From assembly GCF_021012795.1 (NCBI RefSeq), contig NZ_VFYU01000011.1:1-64000 (forward strand): DNA of 64,000 bases, written 5' to 3'. This document shows, piece after piece, positions 17,601 to 26,650 of this stretch; the first letter of the stretch is position 1, and each line of letters starts with the position of its first letter. The notes under the pieces were generated by a model. The model saw nothing but the letters and a program-made list of their open reading frames with translations. It was not told where the DNA came from and made no database searches. A program made the position numbers and the translations under genes. Origin of the DNA: Psychrobacter sp. I-STPA10. GTDB taxonomy: Bacteria; Pseudomonadota; Gammaproteobacteria; Pseudomonadales; Moraxellaceae.

Positions 17601-19842
17601 ATTACATGCTGCTTTGGTTACAGCCATCCGTCATGGTGAAAATGGTCTATTAAAAAATACCCAAGCGGAAGACTTTTTTAACTCTTCTAAGGATACCATT
17701 GCCATTGAAAAAATCATTAAAAAGTTCAAACAGCGGATACAATATGCCGCACTAGATAACATAGAGAGCGTTAATCAGCATTTAGATATATTAATTGAAC
17801 AATGGAAAGATGAAGCCTCCTCAGCCATCAATCTTAGATATAAAGCTGATGATAAAGCTGGTAGAAGCTTGCTGGCCTCTTTTGAAAATGATCAATATTC
17901 TGGGGTGTGGCAAACCCTAAATTCTATGCGTAATGTAGAAAAAATGGCTTTATTTGAAATTAATTTAGATAAAGATAGATTTATTTATAGTGACAAGTGG
18001 TTCACACCTGTGCGATTTTCTCATTTAATGAGCTACTCCGGGGTTGGATCTGTGGTTCATGATAATCTTGAATGGCTGGTAAAAGTCAGTGATACAAAAG
18101 AGTGGGCGCCTAAAGATAATTTGCTTGAGTTACATGCCGTAGAGCGGGTAAAAAAATACTTTCAAACCGAAAAGAAATTATTATTGCCGCCAGAGGCTCA
18201 AGTAAAAACTGCCCAAAACATTGAAATCAAAGGTAGCACACTGCCAGTTGCACGCTTTCCTGCTTGGATGCACTGTCGCCATTGTGGTCTTATTTATCAC
18301 AAACCTTGGGAGTTAAGAACGCATCAAGGCATTTTAATTGATGATGCCATATTTTGTACTGCTGACAGTTGTCGAGGAGCTAATCATTTACTCAAACAAA
18401 TTATATGGTGTACAGCCAGTAATAATGGTGATTTAAGAGACGTACCTTGGCATTATATTTGCCATAGGGGTAAGCAAAACAACTGTGTGCAAGAAATAGA
18501 TAGAGCTTATCTAAAAATACAAGACGCCAACTCTGGGAAAAAAGAAATCTATTGCAGCAAGTGCCGTACCCAAAACCTATTTGAAAAAACTGAATTCAAA
18601 AGTAAATCTGGTGATACCTATGTAGTCACAGAAGTAAATGATGCCAGAATTTATACCCCGCATACCGAGCGGGCATTGGTGATTCCTCCAGAATCTAATA
18701 TCGATAGAAACTCCATCATCTACCAATTGCAATCCAATTCTCAGCTATTAAATGCCATCGAGAGCGCAACACATAAAATAGAAAGGAAAAGAAATCGAGA
18801 GATACGAAAGGCCATAAAAGCTTTACAGTGTACAAAAGAAGAACTGTTAGCAGCCCTTGACACTATTAAAGACTTTCAGCCTGAGCATTTTGTTGTCACC
18901 AATATGTTAAACGATGAATATGAGGCACTCATCACAGCTGCTAACTTTCCAAGTGGAGCTGATTTTGTCACCCGACATTTAACTGAAGACTGGACAACAT
19001 ATATTAATGCGCATCTATCATGTAATGACACAGCATATTTATCAGCACAGTTGATTGATAAACTGGTAGCGATAGATAGATTAAGAGTCATCGAGATTTT
19101 TAAGGGCTTTTCAAGAGACATTAGAACCGATGAGGCGGTATCGACTGATCCCAATAGTGATGAAGATAATATAACAGATAATAAGCTCATTCCTCCTGAT
19201 ATCGAAGGCAACGCTGATTGGCTTCCTGCCATCGAATTATTTGGCGAAGGCATATTTTTTACGTTAGATAGTCAGATACTCAAACAATGGGAAACAAATG
19301 AACAAATCCGCTTGCGCGCAAATCAGATAAATCTGCGCTATCAAGCATCGGATATGATTTTAACAGATGATATTATACCTACCCCAAGATTTATTCTGAT
19401 GCACACGCTGGCACATTTGCTCATACGTGAACTAGAATCATCGGCTGGTTATCCTGCTGCTTCATTAAAAGAGCGTCTGTATTGTTCTACGACAGATGAT
19501 AATATGGCGGGTATTATGATATATACCGCTGTCCCTGACATAGCAGGTACATTGGGCGGTATCGTACAGTTAGTCGAGCCTGCAAGATTTTTACGCCTAT
19601 TAGACAGTGCGTTACGACAAGCGCAGTGGTGCTCATTAGACCCTGTATGTGGTGAGATGGAGCGACAAGGACCGTCTTGGCTAAATCGTGCTGCTTGTCA
19701 CGCTTGTGCCTTAGTACCAGACACTTGCTGTAACTATAACAATGTATTTTTAGATAGGGTCTTTATTAAAGGAAATTCCAAAGTAGGCATACCCACTTTG
19801 ATAGATGTCATAAGGAATAAAAATGGCGAAACGTATATATAA
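14689..19842 (+). CDS. DrmA-DrmB-like fusion: SF2 helicase with C-terminal DUF1998
   Basis: A 1717-residue protein that joins two parts usually encoded as separate DISARM genes. The helicase core shows Walker A in LIWFPTGGGKTEAYLG (about 428-443), a DELH box in IIQDELHLISG (about 625-635), STATIRQA (about 664), and motif VI in QASSRVGRGDIPG (about 913-925). A Cys cluster resembling a zinc ribbon (CPWCDD to CTNQQCC, about 540-568) interrupts the core. A second Cys cluster is near 1195-1230 (HCRHCGLIYHKPW). The DUF1998/MZB end (about 1565-1685) has MHTLAHLLIRELE and a Cys-rich tail with ACHACALVPDTCC. In DISARM, DrmA and DrmB form a complex that binds and translocates on phage DNA. It is the first of four translationally coupled genes. 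AGGTG lies 6 bases before the start. Confidence 0.82.
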   Translation: MVKYTKERKQLVQWVKTQLSGETLTFDKKTNSEILIESNPFNRYTMGILYPSGLVDNTEEEVLEEAVEEDSDIVSLKSPQRYQPPSSMGFSFYVDSTLEHIKISYKAVRFEYISPKESGFSENRKRQWKKSYLDEQGIDTTHGHGIAINQSSTHYIYDKLARIDVTVRDYGDGKIITVTLSNAKNNSTTPQKSCNNNNNNQFEELKQRVEGSLFEVELSCHFDKTALRNYPRVSKELLTEEEKELELRYKDQHVYAIGHGVAVDWKDFTGNQIMLYSDFMPSFEVPQVTANTGNASSKVLDFEFLQSIQDDDSVLEQLDEFVENYLDWIETQEDLKKTEDEDEQVTAQNIIDRMHIAAKRMKSGIAVLQADEKARQAFALANQAMLAQMQRSRPNNTTYKWRPFQLAFFLMVLESSMNEEDEYRDLVDLIWFPTGGGKTEAYLGVMAFLFVYRRLNYTSSGNGTIAIMRYTLRLLTSQQFVRACKVIGALELIRRQTPELGEQPFTVGLWLGGSSSPNEFHHAIEMKEKQNFSKFVLNACPWCDDNFTSNNYQANENSFHFTCTNQQCCFGKEQNNILPFNVVDDALYAKPPSLLIATVDKFARLAWDERAHVFIGGKDNRPPELIIQDELHLISGALGSIVGLYEAGLEAAITSRGVFPKFIASTATIRQATEQVKALFGRDMAVFPPVGLRQKDSYFAKEVPLDEKPGRLYVGYLAFNRQRKNCLEDLSGALLAVPQVLYNEQDALKDAWWTQMVYHSSLKGVGNSQTNFQNNIAKIQKRLLMNYFISEAQNYEPNYSEQIETQLNSQSAYEIFVKGQWSTQHELLENADIAKLYQQCFPVRTINTKSLTGNNTAETNTKVFNSLKSKFYQNDAIDAVLATNMVSVGLDEPRLALMVMNGQPLTTAEYIQASSRVGRGDIPGIVFVNYYKTQARSLSHYENFRAYHSSFYRFVEPSSLTPFTEQVRHKALHAALVTAIRHGENGLLKNTQAEDFFNSSKDTIAIEKIIKKFKQRIQYAALDNIESVNQHLDILIEQWKDEASSAINLRYKADDKAGRSLLASFENDQYSGVWQTLNSMRNVEKMALFEINLDKDRFIYSDKWFTPVRFSHLMSYSGVGSVVHDNLEWLVKVSDTKEWAPKDNLLELHAVERVKKYFQTEKKLLLPPEAQVKTAQNIEIKGSTLPVARFPAWMHCRHCGLIYHKPWELRTHQGILIDDAIFCTADSCRGANHLLKQIIWCTASNNGDLRDVPWHYICHRGKQNNCVQEIDRAYLKIQDANSGKKEIYCSKCRTQNLFEKTEFKSKSGDTYVVTEVNDARIYTPHTERALVIPPESNIDRNSIIYQLQSNSQLLNAIESATHKIERKRNREIRKAIKALQCTKEELLAALDTIKDFQPEHFVVTNMLNDEYEALITAANFPSGADFVTRHLTEDWTTYINAHLSCNDTAYLSAQLIDKLVAIDRLRVIEIFKGFSRDIRTDEAVSTDPNSDEDNITDNKLIPPDIEGNADWLPAIELFGEGIFFTLDSQILKQWETNEQIRLRANQINLRYQASDMILTDDIIPTPRFILMHTLAHLLIRELESSAGYPAASLKERLYCSTTDDNMAGIMIYTAVPDIAGTLGGIVQLVEPARFLRLLDSALRQAQWCSLDPVCGEMERQGPSWLNRAACHACALVPDTCCNYNNVFLDRVFIKGNSKVGIPTLIDVIRNKNGETYI

Positions 19843-21010
19843 ACTACCAAGACAGGATCAACTAACCAAAGAACAACGTAAAATTTTACGCTTGCCCGAA
19901 CAAGGAGACTATTTAATCGTCGGTGCACCCGGTACGGGTAAATCTGTAGTGGCTTTAATGCGTCTACAAAATTTAGTAAAAACCCAAAATGTGCATTTTT
20001 TGACCTTTAATCATGTGTTAAATCATGCCAATAAATGCCTTGTTGATGAAAAGCTTCAAGACAATATGCATACTGCCATGTCTTGGTTTTACTCATTATA
20101 TTGGGAAAACTGTCAAGTATTTGTGCCTGAAGAAGACAACTATCAGCCAGATTATGATGCAGTGATGCAAGACTTTCAATCTAAAAAATTAGAACTTAGT
20201 GATCACAGTTTAATTATTGATGAGGGTCAAGATTTACCACCTCAGTGGTATGAAGCGGTAGATAGCCTAAATATAAACAACTTTTTTATAGTGGCAGATC
20301 AAAATCAGCAAATTACCGAGCAAAACTCATCTAGAGAAGATATTGAAATTTGTCTTGGTCTTGATTCTGATGAGGTAATAGAGCTAAAAGAAAACTGGCG
20401 TAACACCATGCCCATCGCCCTATTTTGCAATTATTTTTATACAGATAAAGGCAGCCCAAAGCCAGTAATACCCAACCGACCTTCGATTAATATCCCTATA
20501 CTTTATGAGTATGAAAAACTTGACAGTGTAAAAGAGCAGATATTGCGTGAATATCACTTTGATCCCAGTAAATTAATTGGGGTGTTTGTGGCGACAGATG
20601 CCAAACGTGAAGATTGGGTACGTAGACTTGCAAATGACAATCAGCCCCGCAACAACCCCTCGCCTGTGATTACTACCTACAGTTCTTCTCAAAAAGGAGA
20701 CGTTCATATTGACTTTAGTCAAGGTGGTATCGTGGTATTAAGCGATAAATCGGTTAAAGGCATTGAATTTGATGTGGTATTTATCCAAACGGATGGCTTT
20801 AATAATAAATCGGGTAGTGAAGAGCGTTTAAAAAAACGCTTATACGTTATGTCTTCAAGGGCAAAAGAAAAGCTATATTTATTCAAAAGTCACATTTATA
20901 ACAGTATCCTTGAAGAAATATTGCCACCAGAAGGTGAGGTGGTTAAGTTTATCCCAGAAGGCGAAACCAAAGAATTAGAGCAAGAACTACTAAAGAGGCG
21001 CAAACTATGA
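19823..21010 (+). CDS. UvrD-like SF1 helicase/ATPase of the cassette
   Basis: A 395-residue protein, shorter than a full UvrD. Visible motifs are Walker A GAPGTGKS (34-41), Walker B IIDEGQD (about 131-137), a motif-III-like ADQNQQI, motif IV in ENWRNT and motif VI in YVMSSRAKEKLYLF near the C-terminus. It is therefore likely to be an active ATPase that moves on or remodels DNA. The start overlaps the end of the DrmAB-like gene by 20 bases and has AAGGA upstream; its stop overlaps the next start by 4 bases (ATGA). No nuclease domain is seen. The accessory domains normally inserted in UvrD are reduced, so it may work only in a complex. Confidence 0.8.
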   Translation: MAKRIYKLPRQDQLTKEQRKILRLPEQGDYLIVGAPGTGKSVVALMRLQNLVKTQNVHFLTFNHVLNHANKCLVDEKLQDNMHTAMSWFYSLYWENCQVFVPEEDNYQPDYDAVMQDFQSKKLELSDHSLIIDEGQDLPPQWYEAVDSLNINNFFIVADQNQQITEQNSSREDIEICLGLDSDEVIELKENWRNTMPIALFCNYFYTDKGSPKPVIPNRPSINIPILYEYEKLDSVKEQILREYHFDPSKLIGVFVATDAKREDWVRRLANDNQPRNNPSPVITTYSSSQKGDVHIDFSQGGIVVLSDKSVKGIEFDVVFIQTDGFNNKSGSEERLKKRLYVMSSRAKEKLYLFKSHIYNSILEEILPPEGEVVKFIPEGETKELEQELLKRRKL

Positions 21011-22605
21011 GCAGTCATTGGTATATAGTCACAAACACTGAAAACCTTATCCATTTTATTCACTATGGCTTGATTATTGATAGACAAGGTTTTGCCAAAA
21101 ATAATTATCTGATAGATGCTATGCAAGATATCCCTTTAGGATATGTTCCTTGCTTTGCTAAAGACAATATCTATCCTGCGCTCCAAAAAGCAAAAGAGGA
21201 AGATAAAAATCTCAGTGGGTGCTTGTTAGAAATAGATGTCAAACAAATTGAGCAAATGCAGACTTTGGGTGTTTTTATAGAGCCTACTTCTTCTATTATA
21301 AATCAGCAGCACAATGACATCACTGAGCTACTTGCAGCAAAAAATATTAACTGTATTCTGCTCCCCGCTCCCCTACCCTTTAGTCTAATAAAAAGTATTA
21401 CACTACAAGATACACAGACCCGAGACAAAGTAAAAGCCATCTATCAGCAAAAATTTAACACATTTGCTGCGAAAAAAAGTTTTTATGCCGTCAAACCAAC
21501 TTTATTTAAGCAGCCAAAGACAAAAAGTAACATTGAAGATGATATTTTTGGCTTAGAACAAAATTGGAATATAGAGCAAAGAGTATTAAGTTATGACAAA
21601 GCATTTTCTTATGGTGGCACTTTGGGGCTGTTATATTATCAAACAAAAAATGGTCGTCAGACGGTAGAAATATTTAATGAGCTGATGCTAAATGAACGCA
21701 TAGATGGTGTAAACCATAATAAAGATTATTTACGCTCACTTGTACCATTGCTGACATATATCACTAAAAGCCCCAACTCAAAAGTAGATAATGAGATTGA
21801 ACTTATCTATAAACGGCTGATAGATGAATTAATCCACATTGATAATCATGGCGTAGCGTGTGAATTTATATTAAGTGTCTTACAAAGTGATGCCATACCC
21901 GAAAAATATAAAGACAAATGTTTTAAATTATCAAAAAGTCTTGAAAAAATCGTTGAGCGAACGAACGATAAAGATCCTGAGACTATTTTACAATTAATCA
22001 TTAATAATTTATATCCAGAAGACATTGACTTTAAAAACTTCACGTTATTAATTACCATGTTCTTTTTGCGAGATCATATCGAAACGGTACTAAAATACCA
22101 CCACCAAGATTTTACAGAGAGACATTACGCCCTCATTGCAATATTCTTTGGACTGACCTCTGGCATCGTCAATGTGCCCGATGAAATCAGACAAACCTAT
22201 GAATTATCCACTTGGATATCTTATAAAATGGCTGAATATGTGCATAGCCTACATGCCAGCCCTGTCACGTTTAAAAATCCAACACAGCCTGCTATCTTAT
22301 ATACGGATTATATAAAAGATAAACCAACTAAAATTTATAAATTACATAGATTTTATGAATGGCTTAATAACAAATTACTTCAGGAAAATCATGTTGCAAA
22401 TCATCAACTCGTAGAATGGAAAATATCTTTACCATCCACCTATACGGTAGAGAACAATAAATACTTATTGTCAGAAACTAAACCTGACATACTTGCATCT
22501 ATTGATATTGCGATTTTAGAAGATTATTTTCAAGCCAAAATTAAACAAGACACGTTATTTAATTTTAACGAAATCACCGATGCTTATAAGAAATATACAA
22601 AATGA
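21007..22605 (+). CDS. Unrecognised protein of the helicase-nuclease cassette
   Basis: A 532-residue protein with no motif I can name. The N-terminal 160 residues look like a compact alpha/beta domain (WYIVTNTENLIHFIHYG opening). The middle and C-terminal parts (about 170-510) are mainly helical and rich in Lys, Asp and Asn, without membrane segments or Cys clusters. It is translated from an ATGA overlap with the gene before it, and its own stop overlaps the next start by 4 bases, so it must be made in step with the three helicase/nuclease proteins. This makes it the best candidate for a specificity, sensing or effector part of the cassette. The opening faintly recalls DarT-type ADP-ribosyltransferase openings, but I see no catalytic motif and do not claim it. 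Confidence 0.72.
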   Translation: MSSHWYIVTNTENLIHFIHYGLIIDRQGFAKNNYLIDAMQDIPLGYVPCFAKDNIYPALQKAKEEDKNLSGCLLEIDVKQIEQMQTLGVFIEPTSSIINQQHNDITELLAAKNINCILLPAPLPFSLIKSITLQDTQTRDKVKAIYQQKFNTFAAKKSFYAVKPTLFKQPKTKSNIEDDIFGLEQNWNIEQRVLSYDKAFSYGGTLGLLYYQTKNGRQTVEIFNELMLNERIDGVNHNKDYLRSLVPLLTYITKSPNSKVDNEIELIYKRLIDELIHIDNHGVACEFILSVLQSDAIPEKYKDKCFKLSKSLEKIVERTNDKDPETILQLIINNLYPEDIDFKNFTLLITMFFLRDHIETVLKYHHQDFTERHYALIAIFFGLTSGIVNVPDEIRQTYELSTWISYKMAEYVHSLHASPVTFKNPTQPAILYTDYIKDKPTKIYKLHRFYEWLNNKLLQENHVANHQLVEWKISLPSTYTVENNKYLLSETKPDILASIDIAILEDYFQAKIKQDTLFNFNEITDAYKKYTK

Positions 22606-24188
22606 AAGTAATACCAAACATCCCTTACGACAATAATAGCTTTGCTGAACAGCAGGTATTTGCGGCATTAAAAGCAATCGATACTCCGTTTGATTGTGTG
22701 GCACTGCATTCTGTTATGTTACCCAATCATGCCTATAAAAGAATTGGTGAAGCTGACTTTGTCATTGTAAGTTGTTATGGCATTTTTGTTTTGGAAGTCA
22801 AAGGGGGCACTATTTCTTATCAAAATGGTCAGTGGTCTAGCAGTAATCAACAAGGTACTTATAATATTTGTGATCCATTTAAGCAGGCTAATAGTGCATT
22901 GCACGCTTTAAATGAAAAAATCACAGACTATCTCACACTAGAGCAAGAGCGTTTACCTTTAGGTTATGGAGTGGTGTTCCCCGATGTGTTATGGAATAAA
23001 GAGAGCGTTGAATGGGAAGCTGAAATAGTATGCGACTCTCAAGGAATGCTGCAATTTTCACATTGGTTGACCACCTTTTTTGAGTATTGGCATGAACGTC
23101 CAGCAAACGCCAATCTTTTATCCACTAGTGACACAAAAAAAATTATTGATTTTTTACGACCCAGCTTTGAGTTTATACAGCCTCTATTTGCTCATGTGGA
23201 AAATATGCAACAGCTGTCAGTTAAGCTAACTGAAGAGCAGTATCATTATGTTGATATGGCAATGGAGAATCAACGGGTTATTTGCTCTGGTGGTGCTGGA
23301 ACAGGCAAAACATTTTTAGCAGCTGAGCTATGTCGCCGGTTTATATCGCAAGGCAAAACTGTACTACTGGCATGCCACTCTTCTTGGCTGCGCCATTACT
23401 TATCAACCTTAATACCATCAGAGAGTCTGATTATCACAACCATTTCAGGCTTAACTGTAACCATGAGAAGAGAGAGTATTGACAGCTTTGATGTGGTCAT
23501 TGTAGATGAAGGACAAGACATCTTAAATATCAAAGATTTAGAGCAGTTAAACTTAGCCCTAAAAGATGGCTTTGAAAATGGGCAATGGTATTTCTTCCAT
23601 GATGCCAACAACCAAGCAAATGTTCTCACTAAGTTTGATGATCAGGCAATGGCATGGCTCAAGACTCAAAATCATCCTGCGATATTTAAACTGAATATTA
23701 ATTGCAGAAATACTCGTAATATTTTGTCAAAAATTCAATCCTCTCTAACTTGTGATTTAGGCAGACCTGCTTTAATTGAAGGCCCTGAAGTCACTGAATT
23801 TTCTGGTAACCAAGAGTATCTTAGCAAAAAGTTATCTATAGTATTAAAAGAATTAAAAATCTCAGAGTTAGATAACGGTTCCATCACCATCCTATCTGCT
23901 TTAAGAAAAAGAAAGTCATTGCTATCCACCTTAGCTACTGATGAAATCAAAGATATTATTGAACTGGATGATTATAAAGTGAGAACTTATCCATTTAAGC
24001 AAATCACCTTTGCTGAGATAGCAAACTTTAAAGGTCTTGAAAATGATGTGATCATTTTATTAGATTTAGAAGACCCACAAAATCTAACCACAGATGACAA
24101 AAAAACACTTCATTATGTAGGTATGAGCAGAGCAAGAGCAAAATTATACTGCTTTTGGTCATCTTCTGATACAGTTCATACAATTTAA
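22602..24188 (+). CDS. NERD nuclease-like domain fused to a UvrD-type helicase
   Basis: A 528-residue protein. Residues about 12-130 form a NERD domain: RIGEADFVIV then YGIFVLEVKGG supplies the PD-(D/E)xK-type acids (E50 and/or D52, E65, K67). The SF1 helicase part follows, with Walker A GGAGTGKT (about 230-237), Walker B VIVDEGQDI (about 300), NCRNTRNI and motif VI in LHYVGMSRARAKLYCF near the end. NERD domains are nuclease-related and are often fused to helicases. As the last gene of the coupled cassette it is the likely DNA-cutting component. It faces a convergent gene across 49 bases with no strong terminator. Confidence 0.82.
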   Translation: MKVIPNIPYDNNSFAEQQVFAALKAIDTPFDCVALHSVMLPNHAYKRIGEADFVIVSCYGIFVLEVKGGTISYQNGQWSSSNQQGTYNICDPFKQANSALHALNEKITDYLTLEQERLPLGYGVVFPDVLWNKESVEWEAEIVCDSQGMLQFSHWLTTFFEYWHERPANANLLSTSDTKKIIDFLRPSFEFIQPLFAHVENMQQLSVKLTEEQYHYVDMAMENQRVICSGGAGTGKTFLAAELCRRFISQGKTVLLACHSSWLRHYLSTLIPSESLIITTISGLTVTMRRESIDSFDVVIVDEGQDILNIKDLEQLNLALKDGFENGQWYFFHDANNQANVLTKFDDQAMAWLKTQNHPAIFKLNINCRNTRNILSKIQSSLTCDLGRPALIEGPEVTEFSGNQEYLSKKLSIVLKELKISELDNGSITILSALRKRKSLLSTLATDEIKDIIELDDYKVRTYPFKQITFAEIANFKGLENDVIILLDLEDPQNLTTDDKKTLHYVGMSRARAKLYCFWSSSDTVHTI

Positions 24189-24237
24189 CTCCGCCATAAA
24201 GTGAGAAAAATATGCTTAATATCTTTTATTCTAAAAC

Positions 24238-25113
24238 TTAAGTAAGCTCTGGAAATATTTTTAGCAATACCCTTTCATACTCTTTATTTTGCTCTACTTC
24301 TCCTGCCAAAATATTTTTTCTAAACTCAATAAATTTCTTATTATTTGTCGCTTCATTAAGAAATGGATTTTTATTTTTATAAAGATCACATGCCTTAATA
24401 ATCATTAAGGAATTTGGTTGATAGTTTGATAAAGCATGATTCAAATAAGCAGCCATACTATTGAGATTTTTACCAAATATGGTATCAGTTTTGATTGCTG
24501 TTATTGTATATATGGTATGTAAGTTTACATTTTCAGTTGCTACTTTAAAGTCATCTAAGTTATTAATCTTCATATATGTACGTAAAATTGCCCATTGAGT
24601 TTCTTGTTCAGGTTTTCCCAAAACTTCATGATAAAGATGAGTGATATAATCTATGTCTTGATCATCTAGTATCAGATTATGAGGATATAATCTTCTTAAG
24701 ATCTCTTTTATATTGGAAAAATCTTTGTGCTCACGGATTTTTTTACACACTTCTATAAAAATAGTATTCTCACCTTCATCATAGCTTTCTGGGTTAATTG
24801 GTAGTCCTAACTGAGGTAAATAAAGTAAATGTAAAGCAAGTTTAGATAAATTAGGATTGGAAAAAGCATTAATAATAACCCTATCTTTCGAGCATTGCAT
24901 CGCATCAGCTAGTTTATCAGATGTCTCATTAAGTTTCTGTTTAATAAACTCTTTATCATCCTCATCAAATTGAGTATCTTGCTCTGTAATCTCAAATCCT
25001 AATAATTTAGGAACTTTGTAAACCGATTCTGAAATATATGGTTTCTCTTTATTACAGAAGCCAACTAGCTGATCAAAGTAACTTTCTACTTTCTTTTTAT
25101 GCCAATATTCCAT
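24238..25113 (-). CDS. Unrecognised protein, defence-island orphan A
   Basis: A 291-residue protein counted from the ATG at 25113 (MEYWHKKKVESYF), chosen because AGAGGTGAG precedes it by about 10 bases. An in-frame GTG at 25128 would overlap that site. It is predicted to be mostly helical, soluble, acidic to neutral, without Cys clusters or a nucleotide-binding loop. The composition is very AT-rich with many Lys, Asn and Ile, unlike the core genes at the right of the window. It lies 58 bases after a second unrecognised gene read the same way, so they are likely co-transcribed, and it converges on the helicase-nuclease cassette. I do not recognise its family. Confidence 0.65.
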   Translation of the reverse strand: MEYWHKKKVESYFDQLVGFCNKEKPYISESVYKVPKLLGFEITEQDTQFDEDDKEFIKQKLNETSDKLADAMQCSKDRVIINAFSNPNLSKLALHLLYLPQLGLPINPESYDEGENTIFIEVCKKIREHKDFSNIKEILRRLYPHNLILDDQDIDYITHLYHEVLGKPEQETQWAILRTYMKINNLDDFKVATENVNLHTIYTITAIKTDTIFGKNLNSMAAYLNHALSNYQPNSLMIIKACDLYKNKNPFLNEATNNKKFIEFRKNILAGEVEQNKEYERVLLKIFPELT

Positions 25114-25171
25114 AATTATTTTTCTCACCTCTTATTTAAAACTAAAGTCATTAGTTATTCAGGTTAATAAA

Positions 25172-26308
25172 CTAACCTGAAAATCCATCATCATCAAGCT
25201 GATAATGACTGATAGTAGCTCTCAACAGACTTTTTATTCTATATTTTACTTCTATCTTCTCAGATTCATCCAACCCCTCATATTTTACTTTTAGATAAAA
25301 ACAGTCTCCATTCTTATCTTCATAATAACCATTTACAATATATTGTTCTAAATCAAACAAATGAATATATTTAACAAACTCACTCAACTCATCTTCATAT
25401 TTTTTTGTTCCATCTCTAACATAAAGACCAAGATAGTCATTATAATCTAGCCTATAATGGTTAGATATAAAATCCTGAGTTCTTTGGGGGAGATTATGAT
25501 TGGTAACACAAAACATGTCAGATGAATTATTTAAATAAGTTACGTTTATATAATTTTTTACAAGTTTAAATATTTTATCATTATTCTTTTTTAGATAGAT
25601 GGCATCAGCATCAGATATTTTGGGACTCAGGAAGATAGAAAAAAACTTAACAGGATGAAAGTACTCATTTAAAATAGAATCTGATTCAGCTTTGCAGCCA
25701 TATTCTTGTGCATACAATAATCTTCCATTGAGCTTAGGACAAAGAAATTCAATTATTTTATTAAGAGTATGATCAGGAATATTGATTTTATTTTTATGAA
25801 TTTGCTCCTTATAATCTAATTTATTATTTTTATCTTGCTCTTTTAATTTATTGTAATGACCATAATAGTAACATATACTTTTAAAAATATTATAAAATCC
25901 TGGATAATAATCAATAATATTATGAGCAACTTGAATTAATTTTGTATACTTCAAACCAATTGGCTCTCCATACTTAGCTGATAGCATTGAGCAAATGATA
26001 CTTTGATATTTTTCACTAGGGATTCGAAGTTCTTCTTTTTTAGGAACCATACTCGTTGCTTCAAAAAATAACTCGAAAGGTGAATGCCAACCTATACTCA
26101 TATTATATTTATTGACTTTATTTGTCTCACTTTCTGTAAATTCATCATTAGCAATGAGTCTATCAAACATTCCATTAAGATTGTTTTTAATTGATTGTTC
26201 AAATAATTCACGTAGTTCATCAAAGTTCTCAGGCAACTGTCTATAAAGTGTGCTAACCGCATCAGCAGATGAGTAATCATTGTATACATTATCACCATAT
26301 CTATACAT
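25172..26308 (-). CDS. Unrecognised protein, defence-island orphan B
   Basis: A 378-residue soluble protein that I cannot place in a family. It is strongly AT-rich, with high Tyr, Asn, Lys and Asp content, and is probably largely helical. It shows no P-loop, nuclease triad, membrane segment or signal peptide. AAGGAT lies 8 bases upstream of the ATG at 26308. It is followed by orphan A in the same direction. Together they form a two-gene unit between the helicase cassette and a permease gene. The pair might be an independent small defence module, a toxin-antitoxin-like unit or cargo of the cassette; the sequence alone does not decide. Confidence 0.65.
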   Translation of the reverse strand: MYRYGDNVYNDYSSADAVSTLYRQLPENFDELRELFEQSIKNNLNGMFDRLIANDEFTESETNKVNKYNMSIGWHSPFELFFEATSMVPKKEELRIPSEKYQSIICSMLSAKYGEPIGLKYTKLIQVAHNIIDYYPGFYNIFKSICYYYGHYNKLKEQDKNNKLDYKEQIHKNKINIPDHTLNKIIEFLCPKLNGRLLYAQEYGCKAESDSILNEYFHPVKFFSIFLSPKISDADAIYLKKNNDKIFKLVKNYINVTYLNNSSDMFCVTNHNLPQRTQDFISNHYRLDYNDYLGLYVRDGTKKYEDELSEFVKYIHLFDLEQYIVNGYYEDKNGDCFYLKVKYEGLDESEKIEVKYRIKSLLRATISHYQLDDDGFSG

Positions 26309-26650
26309 ATATAAATCCTTATTGTCTTAGTTTAGTATTTATTGAACTTTCCCCAGTATACTCAACAGGAGTGATAATACCAAAATCAGCCATTTTATCC
26401 GTATAACAAATGGAAAAATACTAAGCGCCCCGATCGCTATGATGACTTATATCTTTGGGATTGTTTCTGTCATCTGTTGCGCTGTTACTTCGTTAGAGTA
26501 ATATCGACATTAGCTCTCGCTTTCTTATTTTTAATGTCATACAATAACGCCCTTTTTATAGTTATTGCCTTGTTTTTATTCACAATTAATACGATGAACT
26601 GTCATGTAAGCACTCAGTTGCCTAACACTCGATGGTCATAAGGAAGTGAA
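26309..26650. other. Intergenic region upstream of the DUF3360 permease
   Basis: About 340 bases between divergent genes. It should contain promoters for both. A stretch near 26337 (TTATTGAACTTTCCCC) resembles a decayed end of the local TA-flanked inverted-repeat family. I see no gene or convincing terminator. Confidence 0.4.

Noticed and set aside
14689..24188. A complete DISARM system
   Set aside because: DrmA- and DrmB-like parts are present as one chain, but no methyltransferase (DrmMI/DrmMII), DrmC phospholipase-D or DrmD gene is adjacent.
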